Shown here piece by piece: positions 1 to 9,511 of a DNA stretch of 64,000 nucleotides (within the stretch, counting starts at the first letter, position 1; each line of letters starts with the position of its first letter). The stretch comes from Dyadobacter endophyticus. Lineage in GTDB: Bacteria; Bacteroidota; Bacteroidia; Cytophagales; Spirosomataceae. The position numbers and the translations under genes are program-made. The notes beneath the pieces are model-generated. The model was not told where the DNA came from. It did not search any database and saw only the letters and a program-made list of their open reading frames with translations. Where the stretch lies: NCBI RefSeq assembly GCF_014641595.1, contig NZ_BMIA01000002.1, positions 1,054,001 to 1,118,000 of the forward strand. The letters are read 5' to 3'.

Positions 1-1352
1 ATCACAAACTGAAAGACTACCAACCCCCGGCGCAGCGTAGTGGCCGATACGGAATTGACAAACCGTCCCTTGATCACGTCCAGCGGGTTAAATACCGACA
101 AGTAAAACGCCGGGTAACTACCCGCCAGCAAACCGGTAAGCAACGCCAGCAGCACAAACCCACCGACAATTTTCGGTTGCAGGAGGTCATGGACGTCAAG
201 CGATTTGTCGGCCAGCTGATTAAAAAATGGCAGCAGCAGCACTACAAGTAGCACAGCTATCGCCAGCCCGAGAAATGTTAGCACCATCGACTCGCCCAGA
301 AACTGACCGACGAGGCTGCCCTTGCCGGCACCCATGACCTTGCGCATGCCTACCTCAGCCGCCCGTTTCGCAGATCGCGCGGTGGCAAGGTTCATGAAAT
401 TGATGCAGGCGATCAGCAATGTAAATACGGCGATACATGCCAGAACGTACAAATAGGTCGAACTTGTGGTGGACGACAGAATGCGGTCGATCCGGCTGAA
501 AAGGTGAATGTCCCGGACAGCGAGCAATGCCAGCTTCTTATCATATCCCGCGATTTTGAGATCCTTTCGTGCATATTTTTCGATGAATGCAGGCAATTTC
601 GCTTCAAACGCTGCGGCATCGGTACCCGGCCTGAGGCGCAGGTAGTGATAAAACATGTTGTTGTTTGTGAAATTGAGATCAGGCTGCCGAAGGTAATCGC
701 CAATCCAGCCTACTTTGAATGACACAAAATAATGGGCGTCTATGTGTGAACGCGCGCTTTCGTCGCGAAATACGCCGGTGACCTTGAAGTTCTCATTATG
801 GCCCGTCTTCCCCCCCACTTTCACCGTGCGGTTCAATGCCGGTTCGCTGCCAAAAAGCTTCTGGGCAAGGACATCGGAAAGGACAATCGAATGCGGATCG
901 TCGAGCGCCGTGCGCTTGTCACCTTGCAGGAATTGATAGGTAAAAACGTCAAAAAACGTCGAATCGACGTGCGTTCCTTTGGTTTCGTAGAACGAGAGCG
1001 GATCTTTCCCAGGCTGCTCCACGGTCAGCAATGCCTTGTCTTCCATAAAGTTCTGCCAGACGCGCGTCGCCTGCACCACCTCGGGGTACTCGGCCTTTAA
1101 TGCAGCCGCATAGGGCGCCGGTGCACGGGGATTGTCCATCTTCTCCCCGTTCGGCTGCACGTTCTCCGAGCGTACCAGATAAAGCTCATTGACATGCTCC
1201 TGATGCTTATCGAACGAAATCTCGCTCAGAATGTAAAGCAGCAGGAGCATGCAACACGTCATCCCGACCGAAAGGCCGAAGACGTTGATAACAGAGAACA
1301 TCTTGTTTTTCAAGACATTTCTCCAAGCAATTTTCAGATAGTTTTTGATCAT
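1..1352 (-). CDS. MacB/FtsX-type ABC transporter permease (permease 1), partial
   Basis: Only the N-terminal ~450 residues lie in the window; the reading frame is open to base 1. The start ATG at 1352 gives MIKNYLKIAWRN, the same opening as the other permeases here. It is followed by one membrane segment (about residues 20-42), a MacB-type periplasmic domain and the first FtsX membrane block, with FMNLATARSAKRA and VGMRKVMGAG. The last visible residues, LRRGLVVFQFV, begin the segment that leads into the second half of these permeases. It has no ATP-binding motifs, so it must use a separate ATPase, most simply the one at 12882-13559. A terminator-like hairpin at 1463-1488 separates it from the DUF5615 gene upstream, so it probably has its own promoter. 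The family is sure; the substrate is unknown. Confidence 0.93.
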   Translation of the reverse strand, partial: MIKNYLKIAWRNVLKNKMFSVINVFGLSVGMTCCMLLLLYILSEISFDKHQEHVNELYLVRSENVQPNGEKMDNPRAPAPYAAALKAEYPEVVQATRVWQNFMEDKALLTVEQPGKDPLSFYETKGTHVDSTFFDVFTYQFLQGDKRTALDDPHSIVLSDVLAQKLFGSEPALNRTVKVGGKTGHNENFKVTGVFRDESARSHIDAHYFVSFKVGWIGDYLRQPDLNFTNNNMFYHYLRLRPGTDAAAFEAKLPAFIEKYARKDLKIAGYDKKLALLAVRDIHLFSRIDRILSSTTSSTYLYVLACIAVFTLLIACINFMNLATARSAKRAAEVGMRKVMGAGKGSLVGQFLGESMVLTFLGLAIAVLLVVLLLPFFNQLADKSLDVHDLLQPKIVGGFVLLALLTGLLAGSYPAFYLSVFNPLDVIKGRFVNSVSATTLRRGLVVFQFV

Positions 1353-1450
1353 GGCTGGGTCCTGGATTGCATTCCGACTTTTTGGAATGAATAATTGTAC
1401 CAACCATCCAACACCTAAGCAATAAGCTCAAAATCAAGCAATTAATCACC

Positions 1451-1488
1451 AATAAAACAACAAAGAGTGTCCGAAACTGGACACTCTT
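1451..1488 (-). terminator. Rho-independent terminator after the DUF433/DUF5615 pair
   Basis: On the minus strand a perfect 10-bp stem (AAGAGTGTCC pairing with GGACACTCTT, loop of 6) is followed by TTGTTGTTTTATT. It begins about 20 bases after the stop codon of the DUF5615 gene. The stem also happens to match the TGTYCG-N4-YGGACA pattern of the putative activator sites at 15122-15159, but the T-rich tail and position favour a terminator. Confidence 0.7.
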
Positions 1489-1509
1489 GTTCGATATTGC
1501 AAAGAGAAA

Positions 1510-1875
1510 TTAATTCAGTGGCAACAGCCTGATTTTCGATTTTTGATCAAATAGTGTTATCAAACACCCCAACCCTAAAAAGCTGTCGTATTCGTGGAAG
1601 CATTTTAGCACTGTCGGCCCGATGGCCTCAGGTAATAGGTTATGACTACGAATTTGAAAAACACTGGGTGCTTTGGCATTCGTTGCAGCGAGAATTGTAC
1701 CAAAATCAAGATCGTGCGTGAATACTACAAAGCCATTCTGTTTAGCGTACTCGAAAATTACTTTGTCTGGATCGGTGGCTTTGCCAATTTCAGACCAGTG
1801 CTTTGACATCATTGCATTTTCAGCGAAGTACTTCACCCAAACTGGCGACAGATTCATGTCGATCAGTATCTTCAT
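1510..1875 (-). CDS. DUF5615 PIN-like protein, probable toxin partner of DUF433
   Basis: A 121-residue protein. It opens with MKILIDMNLSP, placing an Asp at residue 6 as in PIN-like nucleases, and carries FTHDLDFG near residue 53, the acidic motif typical of the DUF5615/Mut7-C-like group. Its ATG overlaps the stop of the DUF433 gene by 4 bases, so the two are translationally coupled. Such pairs are commonly annotated as type II toxin-antitoxin modules with a PIN-fold RNase as toxin. That role is inferred from family and layout; activity cannot be read from sequence. The pair is inserted between permeases 1 and 2 of the export cluster, with a strong terminator just after this gene. Confidence 0.85.
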   Translation of the reverse strand: MKILIDMNLSPVWVKYFAENAMMSKHWSEIGKATDPDKVIFEYAKQNGFVVFTHDLDFGTILAATNAKAPSVFQIRSHNLLPEAIGPTVLKCFHEYDSFLGLGCLITLFDQKSKIRLLPLN

Positions 1876-2099
1876 GCAGCCTGGAAAGGAATTTCGATTT
1901 CATCTGCACGCCAGGCAGCATAAGCCAGCGCTTCACTTATATCTTCCGCCTCGAGGTATGGATAAAATTCCAGCACTTCATCGAAACTTTTGCCAGACGC
2001 GATGAGTCCTACAATCGTTCCGACTGTTACCCGCATTCCTCTGACACAAGGTTTCCCTCCCATGACATTAGGATCAAAAGTGATTCTATTCAGTTCCAT
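1872..2099 (-). CDS. DUF433 protein, probable antitoxin
   Basis: A 75-residue protein with the standard DUF433 signature: ITFDPNVMGGKPCVRGMRV at the N-terminus, then a short helical region (TIVGLIASGKSFDEVLEFYP). DUF433 proteins have a winged-helix-like fold and are usually encoded directly before a DUF5615 PIN-like protein, as here (ATGA overlap at 1872-1875). By analogy it should bind DNA and neutralise or co-regulate its partner. The start ATG at 2099 is the first in frame. It lies 63 bases after the stop of permease 2, on the same strand, so it may be co-transcribed with the permease. Confidence 0.85.
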   Translation of the reverse strand: MELNRITFDPNVMGGKPCVRGMRVTVGTIVGLIASGKSFDEVLEFYPYLEAEDISEALAYAAWRADEIEIPFQAA

Positions 2100-2162
2100 A
2101 GGTCATTTTTTCTTAAAGTTAAGGAAATACCTCCAATCATGTACACAACTCAGCTACTCCCC

Positions 2163-4544
2163 CTATTCACTCCGTAGACTCTTCACCGGATCGGCCAATG
2201 CCGCCTTGATACCCTGAAACCCGACGGTCAAAATAGTAAGCAGCAATGCACCTATTGCAACGAGCACGAAAACGTACCAGGGCAAATTGACGTGGTATTC
2301 GAAACTCGCCAGATACTTGATGACAAAGGTGTAAGCCAGCGGCAGCCCTACGAGCATTGCGATGACTAGCAGAACAATAAAATCGCGGGAAAGCAGCATG
2401 GCAATTCCCTGCACACTGGCGCCAAGCACCTTGCGGATACCGATTTCTTTTGTACGCTTGCTGGCAGCAAGCGATATGAGCCCGAAAATACCCGCCAGTG
2501 CGATTACTATGGCCAGCAGCGTTACGAAATTGACCATTTTCCAAATACCATCCAGGTCATTGTACTGTCGGCTAAGCTCTTCCTGCATGTAAAAAAACTG
2601 GAACGGCCGCCTGGATGGTATTTTCTTCATTGCCTTTTCGAGGCCTGCTAATACACCCTTCGCCTGCGAAATGTCGGTGAATTTCAATGTAAGGTAACTG
2701 TTCAGGCTTGGTGGGCCGTTGTACCAGTGCAGCAACGGTTCGATCCGCTCTTTCAGCGGTCCATAATGGAAGTCTTTCATGACGCCCACAACCGTATAAA
2801 CCTCCGCATTATTACCCTGCCGGAGTCTTTTCCCAATGGCCGTCGTCCACCCGAAAGCCTTGCGGGCCGCCTCGTTGATCACCACGGGATGTTGTTCACC
2901 GTTTCTGTCGAGTTCCTCGGAAAAATCCCTCCCTTCCACCATCCGGATATCGTAGGTGGCGGTGTAGTTCGTGCTCGTACCGACATGGCGTAGGCGGATG
3001 TTTTTGGAGTCTTCCCCCTCGGGTGTATACACGTTATAGTTACTCCAGTAGCGCGTCGGAACAATGCCCGAGATAGCGATACTTTCGATTTTAGAATTTT
3101 GCTTTAAACCATCAAGAATAGGCACAAACTGCTGAACAGCCGCATTCTCGTCTTTATATTGAAGGTCCGACGACACTACTACGATACGCTCCCCTTTGAA
3201 ACCGGTATCAGCTTGCCGCATGAAATTGATCTGCCAGCGCACCGCTATCGCACCGATTACGAGGACAATGGCAATTACCAGCTGAACCACAATCAAGGTC
3301 CCCTGCGTCCAGTTTCCGGATCCGGGTTTGCCCGCCAGCTTTCCTTTCAAGGTGTCCCGCAAGTCAAGCTTGTTCAAATATGTCGCCGGAATGGTACCGG
3401 CGATAAATGCGATGACACCGATGATCGCCATCAAAGTCAGGAACGTAGCGGAATCCTGCTGCCAGTTCACCACGAGCTGCATCCTCCCCTGCCTGAATTC
3501 GTTGAATTGAGGTACCAGATACAATATCCCAAACACGACGGCAATCAGCAGCGACCCCGCCAATACCAGCGCCGATTCGGTCCAGAACTGCGCCAGTACC
3601 TGCCCGAGCGTCGAGCCGGTCACTTTCCTTACGGCCACTTCTTTCACGCGTGTGAACGACATTGCGGTGTTCAGATTAACCATATTAATGCTGATAATCA
3701 ATATAATAAATACCGCAATGGTTATCGCACCATAAATCATCCAGCGGAAGGTGGGGTTTTCGTAATGGATAAACTCTTCCAGCGGCGCAATGCGGATCTG
3801 CCTCTTCTGCCCTTCCGCGTGGAAGTGCGTTTTCACAAAAGCCGGAAACTTCGCTTCGAGCTTGCCTACATCGGCGCCTTTCCGCAATTTGAGATAAACG
3901 GCAGCGAAGGTATTGTACCAGTCGGCACCGGAGGCAAAGTCCTTATTGTCTTCGAGATTGGATATAGGAAGCAGCACTTCGAACTGGATCGACGAATTCG
4001 CCGGGACCGGTTCGAGCACGCCTGTTACGGTGAAAGTCATAGAATCCTCCACGGTCACGGTTTCGCCAACAGGATTAATATCCCCAAAAAGCGCTTCCGC
4101 AGCCTGGTCGCTTAACACGATCGATTGCTTCCGCTTCAATGCAGCAGCGGCATTCCCATATTTCAGCTTAAAGGAAAAAATATCGAAAAAAGCACTGTCC
4201 ACATACTTCGTCCGTCTTTGCAGGTCTTTGCCATTGTGGTTCAGCCACACATCATTCCAGCCCTGTACATGCGTACCGGTTTCGATCTCCGGAAAGGTTT
4301 TAACCATTTGGTCCAGAATCGGATACACTGTCTGGTTATAGCGCGAGGTAGCATCGGCTGTTTGCACAAAATAGATCCGGTCGTTGTCTTTATGGAACGT
4401 ATCGAACGTAATACCTCTCTGTATAAAAAGGATCAGAACACCCGCGCTGGCCAATCCCAGCGAAAGCCCCAGTACATTGATCGCCGTAAACAGCCGGTTT
4501 TTCCACAGCGTACGGAAAGCGATTTTAAAGTAGTTTTTTAGCAT
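2163..4544 (-). CDS. MacB/FtsX-type ABC transporter permease (permease 2)
   Basis: A 793-residue inner-membrane permease with two MacB-periplasmic-core plus FtsX units fused in one chain. The order is: N-terminal membrane segment (about 20-42), periplasmic domain, three-segment FtsX block around 275-410, another membrane segment near 430, second periplasmic domain, and C-terminal FtsX block around 675-780 with RTKEIGIRKVLGAS. Canonical MacB has one such unit and its own ATPase domain; this has two units and no ATPase. It is the most divergent of the set: the mid-chain motif is WTQGTLIVVQLVIA where the others have ..VVFQF. It lies between permease 3 and the DUF433 gene, all on one strand. Substrate unknown; peptide, lipoprotein or drug export are all possible. 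Confidence 0.95.
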   Translation of the reverse strand: MLKNYFKIAFRTLWKNRLFTAINVLGLSLGLASAGVLILFIQRGITFDTFHKDNDRIYFVQTADATSRYNQTVYPILDQMVKTFPEIETGTHVQGWNDVWLNHNGKDLQRRTKYVDSAFFDIFSFKLKYGNAAAALKRKQSIVLSDQAAEALFGDINPVGETVTVEDSMTFTVTGVLEPVPANSSIQFEVLLPISNLEDNKDFASGADWYNTFAAVYLKLRKGADVGKLEAKFPAFVKTHFHAEGQKRQIRIAPLEEFIHYENPTFRWMIYGAITIAVFIILIISINMVNLNTAMSFTRVKEVAVRKVTGSTLGQVLAQFWTESALVLAGSLLIAVVFGILYLVPQFNEFRQGRMQLVVNWQQDSATFLTLMAIIGVIAFIAGTIPATYLNKLDLRDTLKGKLAGKPGSGNWTQGTLIVVQLVIAIVLVIGAIAVRWQINFMRQADTGFKGERIVVVSSDLQYKDENAAVQQFVPILDGLKQNSKIESIAISGIVPTRYWSNYNVYTPEGEDSKNIRLRHVGTSTNYTATYDIRMVEGRDFSEELDRNGEQHPVVINEAARKAFGWTTAIGKRLRQGNNAEVYTVVGVMKDFHYGPLKERIEPLLHWYNGPPSLNSYLTLKFTDISQAKGVLAGLEKAMKKIPSRRPFQFFYMQEELSRQYNDLDGIWKMVNFVTLLAIVIALAGIFGLISLAASKRTKEIGIRKVLGASVQGIAMLLSRDFIVLLVIAMLVGLPLAYTFVIKYLASFEYHVNLPWYVFVLVAIGALLLTILTVGFQGIKAALADPVKSLRSE

Positions 4545-4661
4545 GGTGAAAAGGGAGGAAAGGGAGAAAAGGGAGGAAGGGGAGAAAGGAGGAAGGGGAG
4601 GGAGATTAGTAGAGAATCAATATCCCCTTCCTCCATCCTCCCCTTCCTCCTTTCCTCCCTT
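4545..4661. repeat. Polypurine/polypyrimidine inverted element, copy A
   Basis: The whole gap between permeases 3 and 2 is filled by a purine-only arm (about 4547-4605, AAGGGAGGAA-like units), a short A/T-rich centre, and a pyrimidine-only arm (4622-4661) that is largely its reverse complement. The pyrimidine arm runs into the stop codon of permease 3 (4660-4662). It could fold as a long imperfect hairpin in RNA, or as a triplex or slipped structure in DNA. Related copies are at 7054, 26629, 42452 and 43206. Confidence 0.85.
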
Positions 4662-7041
4662 ATTCCGTTCTAAGAGATTGAACAGGATTCAGCATTGCTG
4701 CCCGGATGCTCTGGTAACTTACTGTAAGCACCGCGATGGCGATTGCTAAGAATGCCGCCACGGCGAAGTATGACCATGACATCGGGATACGATAGGGAAA
4801 ATCCTGCAACCACATGTTCGCGCCGTAATAGGAAATCGGTAGTGCGATGATGATGGAAATGAGAACGAGTTTGACAAAATCCATCGAAAGCAGCGTGGTA
4901 ATGCTGGCAACCGACGCGCCCAGTACTTTGCGGATACCGATCTCCTTGACACGCATCTCGGCATTGAATGTCGCCAGGCCAAACAGGCCAATGCAGGAAA
5001 CAAAAATCGACAATACCGCGGCAAGCGTAATCATCTGCTTCCATTTCGCCTCGGATTCGTACCGTTTCAGGTTTGCCTCGTCTTCGAATTTGTATTCGAA
5101 AGGCAGGTTTTTGATATGATTTCTAAAAATCTTCTCGATGGCTTTGATCGTCGCCGGAGTGTCCTTGCTGTCAAGTTTCGCGAAAATGGTACTAATGCGA
5201 TAGTTCGGGTCCTGGGTCAGTACCAACGGGGCGATGGTATCTTTTAAAGAGGCATAGTGATAGTCGCGGATTACACCGATGATCTTCATTTTTTTGTTTT
5301 TCCACTCAAAATTCACCTCCTGCCCGATCGGGTTTTTCAGTCCGGCGCGCTTCACGAATGCCTCGTTGACGACAATCGCTTCCTCGGGATCGGTAGAATA
5401 GCTTTTGGAGAAATTCCGGCCTTTCAGCACCGGGATTTGCAGTGTGTTCAGGAATTCGTCGCTCACGCCAATGTAGCCAAAGCCGATCTCATGCCCGTCG
5501 ATCTTCGCGCCGGTACCATTATAGTTACCATTGAATGCCGCCACCGATGCGATTCCGGCAGTATTCTTCAACTCGTTCTGGACGACTTCCATCACCTCCT
5601 TACCAGGCCCGCCGCGGCCCAGACTGAAACTCATCAGGTTTTGGTCGTTATAACCCAGGTCTTTATTCGTCAGATATTCAAATTGAGCGTAAATCACAAT
5701 GGTACCAATAACCAGGCAAACCGACAATGCAAACTGGAATATGACAAGCCCTTTCGTCAGGTAATTCTTCTGGGTCAGTTTCGTGCGGTTGTACAGCGTC
5801 TGCACAGGACTAAAACCCGAAAGTACCAGCGCCGGATACACACCGGCAACGAGGCCCGTCAGGAAAAACAATGCTACATAACCCGACACAAGCCCGGTAT
5901 CGAGCAAATACGAAAGTGCAAGTTGCTTGTTGGCAAGCTCGTTGAAAAACGGCAATGCCATTTGCGTAAAGACCACGGCCAGCGCAAATGCAAGAAAGGA
6001 AAGCAAAAATGATTCGCCCAAAAACTGGTAAATGAGCTGTTTCCGCAAACCGCCCACCACTTTCCGCACACCAATTTCCTTCGCCCGGTTAAGCGAGCGC
6101 GCCACCGTGAGGTTTACGAAATTGATACAGGCGATCAGCAAAATGAAAATGGCGATACCCGACAGAATGTAGGAATAAATAGGGCTGCTGGCGTGGTCGA
6201 GACCGTTATGTTGTTCGCCACCGCCGCTTTGTAAATGCATATCCAGGAACGGCATCAGCCCAAACACAACAGCGTTACGGTCCTTTTCCTTACCGGGCTC
6301 GACCACCGTTTTGGTCCTCGAAACCTGATTCATCTTCCTTATTACCGCATGATAATCAGCCTTTTGATGTAACAAAAGAAAGGTATTCATATAAAAGCCC
6401 ATCCACTCATTATCCGTCCAGCCTTTTGCTTCCTGATAGGCAAAAGGCAGCACGGCATCAAACTGAATAGACGAGTTTTGCGGGCAGCGTTTTGCTACCC
6501 CCGACACGACAAACGGCTCAAACTCATCCCCTATTTTCAGGTTCATCGTCTGCCCTACCGCATTCTTGGAGCCGAAGTATTTTTCAGCTATGTCCTCACT
6601 CAGCACAATGGAGTGAATATCCGAAAGAACCTTTTGGGGATCACCAGAAAGCAGCGGCATCGAGAAAACAGAGAAAAATGGCGCGTCGGCGAACAAAATA
6701 TCCTCTTTCAGCAGCTCATTCCCTTTTTTAATAACAAAAGAATTACTCTGTGCCCGGATCACCTCCCTGATCTCCGGAATGTCCTGCTTGAAAGTCGGTC
6801 CGTGGATCGCATTCGTAAATCCGAATGTGCGGGTTTCACGCTCGTCCTTGCTGGTGACCATGACCCTGTACAATTGGTCCCTATTCTCCTGAAAACGGTC
6901 GAAACTCACTTCGTCCTTTGTGTAGAGAACGATGAGCATGCAGCAGGTAAGTCCGAGAGATAGCCCTGCAATGTTGATCACCGAGAAAACCTTGTTCCTC
7001 GTGAGATTTCGGATGGCGATTTTGAGATAGTTTTTTAGCAT
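4660..7041 (-). CDS. MacB/FtsX-type ABC transporter permease (permease 3)
   Basis: A 793-residue permease. It opens MLKNYLKIAIRNLTRN, then a membrane segment with NIAGLSLGLTCCML. The first FtsX block carries INFVNLTVARSLNRAKEIG, the central segment LTKGLVIFQFALSVCL, and the C-terminal FtsX block EMRVKEIGIRKVLGAS. The layout is the same two-unit one as the other permeases and there are no Walker motifs. It is flanked on both sides by polypurine/polypyrimidine elements (copies A and B), which touch its stop codon and lie just upstream of its start. Such flanking repeats could allow gain, loss or exchange of this paralog by recombination (inference). It should work with the shared ATPase and adaptor encoded upstream; substrate unknown. 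Confidence 0.95.
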   Translation of the reverse strand: MLKNYLKIAIRNLTRNKVFSVINIAGLSLGLTCCMLIVLYTKDEVSFDRFQENRDQLYRVMVTSKDERETRTFGFTNAIHGPTFKQDIPEIREVIRAQSNSFVIKKGNELLKEDILFADAPFFSVFSMPLLSGDPQKVLSDIHSIVLSEDIAEKYFGSKNAVGQTMNLKIGDEFEPFVVSGVAKRCPQNSSIQFDAVLPFAYQEAKGWTDNEWMGFYMNTFLLLHQKADYHAVIRKMNQVSRTKTVVEPGKEKDRNAVVFGLMPFLDMHLQSGGGEQHNGLDHASSPIYSYILSGIAIFILLIACINFVNLTVARSLNRAKEIGVRKVVGGLRKQLIYQFLGESFLLSFLAFALAVVFTQMALPFFNELANKQLALSYLLDTGLVSGYVALFFLTGLVAGVYPALVLSGFSPVQTLYNRTKLTQKNYLTKGLVIFQFALSVCLVIGTIVIYAQFEYLTNKDLGYNDQNLMSFSLGRGGPGKEVMEVVQNELKNTAGIASVAAFNGNYNGTGAKIDGHEIGFGYIGVSDEFLNTLQIPVLKGRNFSKSYSTDPEEAIVVNEAFVKRAGLKNPIGQEVNFEWKNKKMKIIGVIRDYHYASLKDTIAPLVLTQDPNYRISTIFAKLDSKDTPATIKAIEKIFRNHIKNLPFEYKFEDEANLKRYESEAKWKQMITLAAVLSIFVSCIGLFGLATFNAEMRVKEIGIRKVLGASVASITTLLSMDFVKLVLISIIIALPISYYGANMWLQDFPYRIPMSWSYFAVAAFLAIAIAVLTVSYQSIRAAMLNPVQSLRTE

Positions 7042-7053
7042 GGCTCTATTTAT

Positions 7054-7152
7054 TAGGAGAAAAGGGAAGAAAGGGAGGAAGGGGGCGAAGGAAAATCAAC
7101 GAGAAAATTACATCCTTCCTTTCCTCCTTCCTCCCTTTTCTCCCTTTTCCCT
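7054..7152. repeat. Polypurine/polypyrimidine inverted element, copy B
   Basis: The purine arm (about 7054-7095, with AAGGGAGGAAGGGGG) and pyrimidine arm (7113-7152) surround a short A-rich centre. The element fills the gap between permeases 4 and 3, and its pyrimidine arm ends in the permease 4 stop codon (7151-7153). The architecture is the same as copy A, but the sequences are not identical. Confidence 0.85.
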
Positions 7153-9511
7153 ATTCTGATTTCAACGATTTAACCGGGTTCATCAGCGCGGCCTTGATAG
7201 CCTGGAAGCTCACTGTAAACAGCGCGATCAGCAATGCGGCCACACCGGCGACGGCGAAATACCACCATTCCATTTCGATCCGGAAGGCATATTTTTCGAG
7301 CCACCCATTCAGGAAATACCACGCAACGGGGAATGCGATAATAGCGGCAATGCCCACCAGTTTCAGGAAATCCGCCGACAGCATTCCTACCAGATTGGAA
7401 ATACTGGCACCCAGCACCTTGCGTACGCCGATCTCCTTCGTCCGCTGCTCGGCAGTAAATGCGGCCAGACCGAACAATCCCAGACAGGATATAAAAATGG
7501 CCAGGAATGCGAAGTAATTGGAGAGCTTCCCGACGACCGTTTCGGCCTTATAGAGGTTGCCAAATTCTTCATCCGCAAAATGATATTTGAAAGGCACACC
7601 CGAGTTATACCTTCGAAAAACCTTTTCGAGACTTTCGATGGCCTGCTTGGTTTTCCCCGCCTCTGCACGGACCATACCTACGCCCCAGGCTTCTTTTTTA
7701 GGTTGAAGGCTAATAATCAACGGCTCTATCGCCACATGCAGCGAGCCGATGTGAAAGTCCTTCATCAAACCGACGATCTTCCCTTTTTTACCCCACATTG
7801 TCAGCTCCTTGCCAACCGGATCTTTATAGCCGATCTTCTTCGCGGCCGCCTCATTCACAAGGTAATTGGACGTATCTGTTCCGAATGAAGGGCTAAAATC
7901 ACGCCCGTCGAGCAATTTGATACCCATCGTTTCAATAAAATTGAAGCCAACCGGGTTAACGTTGAAAAGCAACTGTTTTGTCGTATCCTTTCCGGGCCAG
8001 TACACGCCCATCGTAGAGCTGCCGTACGCTAGCGGGCTCGCTTGTGAGCGCGCCACGGATTTAATGCCTGGCTCAGCTTCGAGCGCACTTTTGAATGCGT
8101 CGAAGTTGGTACTCATTGTGTTTTCAATGTCGGGAATGTAAAGCAGATTTTCCTGACTGAAACCGAGGTTTTTATGCTGGATAAAGTCGATCTGCCGGTA
8201 AATGACGATCATCGAAAGGATCAGCAGGATCGACAGCCCGAACTGGAAAACCACCAATCCCTGACGGAAATAAGTGGCATTCGGCTTGAACTTCAACGCC
8301 CCTTTCAAAATGGTGACGGGGTTGAGCGACGACATAAACAATGCGGGGTAGCTACCGGCAACCAGGCCGGTGATCAAAGTCAGCACCAGGAGCAGGGCCA
8401 GGAATGCCGGGTCGAGGAAATCGAGGGAAAGCTGCTTATCGGTCAGCGAGTTGAATCCAGGCAACAATGCGAGCACAATCGCAATGGATACCACCAGCGC
8501 AAGCACCGTGATAAGGATCGACTCCCCCATGAACTGCGCGATCAGGCTCGTTTTATAAGCCCCGACTACCTTACGCAAGCCTACCTCTTTCGCGCGTTTC
8601 ACCGAGCGGGCAGTGGCCAGGTTCATGAAGTTAATGCAGGCAATTATCAAAATGAATATCGCCACGATCGTAAACATCCGCACGTATTCGATGCGGCCGC
8701 CATTCTGCTTACCCGCCTCCCAATTTGAGTACAGGTATGATTCCCCATAATTAATCAGGAAAAGGTCGACGTTGCTGTCTTTGTTTTTGGTTTTAATATA
8801 ATCCTTGATCTTCGCATTGACCTTGTCGATATCGGCATTTTTAGCCAGCAACACCGCGCAGCGCGGACCGTTGTTACCCCATTCTCTCGCCCATTCGGCA
8901 TTTTTTAGCCAACGGTCGTAGCTCATCATGAAATCGAATTTCATAGACGAATACCGTGAGATTTCTTCCAGTACGCCGGTAACCACCACGTCGTCCTTAT
9001 TATCGACGCGCATGGCTTTCCCCATCGGGTCCTGGCCTTTGAAGTATTTGTCGGCCAATTTCTGAGAAATCACAATGCCGTCGGGGCGTTTCAGGGCAGT
9101 TTTGACATCGCCTTGTTTGAGTTTAAACGAAAACATCGTCAGGAAATCGCCCTGCACATAGCGGCCCTTTTCATTGTCGAACACATTCCCCGCCCGCAAA
9201 ACCGGCGATTGTTCCCAAAGCACCTGGCTGGCCTTTTCTATTTCCGGAATGTCCTTCACGATATTCTGTGCCAAAATCCCTGGCGTAGCAGCGTACGTGT
9301 TGATCTCCCCCGAGTAATGCTGGTTCTCCATGACCGAATAAAGCCTGGCGTCGTTCTCATGGAAACGGTCCATTTTAATCTCGTCCTGCACCCACAGCAT
9401 AATCAGCAAACTGCAAGCCATCCCTAGTGCCAGTCCAAGGATATTAATTGAACTGAACATCTTGTTTTTCAACAAATTCCGCCAGGCTATTTTCAGATAG
9501 TTTTTAAGCAT
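7151..9511 (-). CDS. MacB/FtsX-type ABC transporter permease (permease 4)
   Basis: A 786-residue two-unit permease. It opens MLKNYLKIAWRNLLKNKMF, with a membrane segment INILGLALGMACSLLIML. FtsX block 1 has FMNLATARSVKRAKEVGLRK, the central segment FRQGLVVFQFGLSILL, and FtsX block 2 RTKEIGVRKVLGASISN. No ATPase motifs are present. The 190-base gap to the stop of permease 5 (9512-9701) is the largest between permeases. It holds no purine repeat and may contain a promoter, but I could not define one with confidence. Permeases 1 and 5 share long near-identical motifs with it, pointing to repeated tandem duplication. Role inferred: membrane component of a tripartite export or mechanotransmission pump. 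Confidence 0.95.
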   Translation of the reverse strand: MLKNYLKIAWRNLLKNKMFSSINILGLALGMACSLLIMLWVQDEIKMDRFHENDARLYSVMENQHYSGEINTYAATPGILAQNIVKDIPEIEKASQVLWEQSPVLRAGNVFDNEKGRYVQGDFLTMFSFKLKQGDVKTALKRPDGIVISQKLADKYFKGQDPMGKAMRVDNKDDVVVTGVLEEISRYSSMKFDFMMSYDRWLKNAEWAREWGNNGPRCAVLLAKNADIDKVNAKIKDYIKTKNKDSNVDLFLINYGESYLYSNWEAGKQNGGRIEYVRMFTIVAIFILIIACINFMNLATARSVKRAKEVGLRKVVGAYKTSLIAQFMGESILITVLALVVSIAIVLALLPGFNSLTDKQLSLDFLDPAFLALLLVLTLITGLVAGSYPALFMSSLNPVTILKGALKFKPNATYFRQGLVVFQFGLSILLILSMIVIYRQIDFIQHKNLGFSQENLLYIPDIENTMSTNFDAFKSALEAEPGIKSVARSQASPLAYGSSTMGVYWPGKDTTKQLLFNVNPVGFNFIETMGIKLLDGRDFSPSFGTDTSNYLVNEAAAKKIGYKDPVGKELTMWGKKGKIVGLMKDFHIGSLHVAIEPLIISLQPKKEAWGVGMVRAEAGKTKQAIESLEKVFRRYNSGVPFKYHFADEEFGNLYKAETVVGKLSNYFAFLAIFISCLGLFGLAAFTAEQRTKEIGVRKVLGASISNLVGMLSADFLKLVGIAAIIAFPVAWYFLNGWLEKYAFRIEMEWWYFAVAGVAALLIALFTVSFQAIKAALMNPVKSLKSE

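Noticed and set aside
1463..1488. Third copy of the activator palindrome (TGTCCG-N4-TGGACA) upstream of permease 1
   Set aside because: It matches the TGTYCG-N4-YGGACA pattern, but a 10-bp perfect stem followed by a T-rich tract 20 bases after a stop codon is explained better by a terminator. A weak -24-like TTGGTAC at about 1396-1402 (minus strand) lacks a proper -12 box.
3159..4115. Long plus-strand open frame (318 codons) opposite permease 2
   Set aside because: Antisense to a well-supported permease gene; composition is rich in Arg/Gln/His/Pro with no recognisable domain. It is a by-product of codon use on the other strand.
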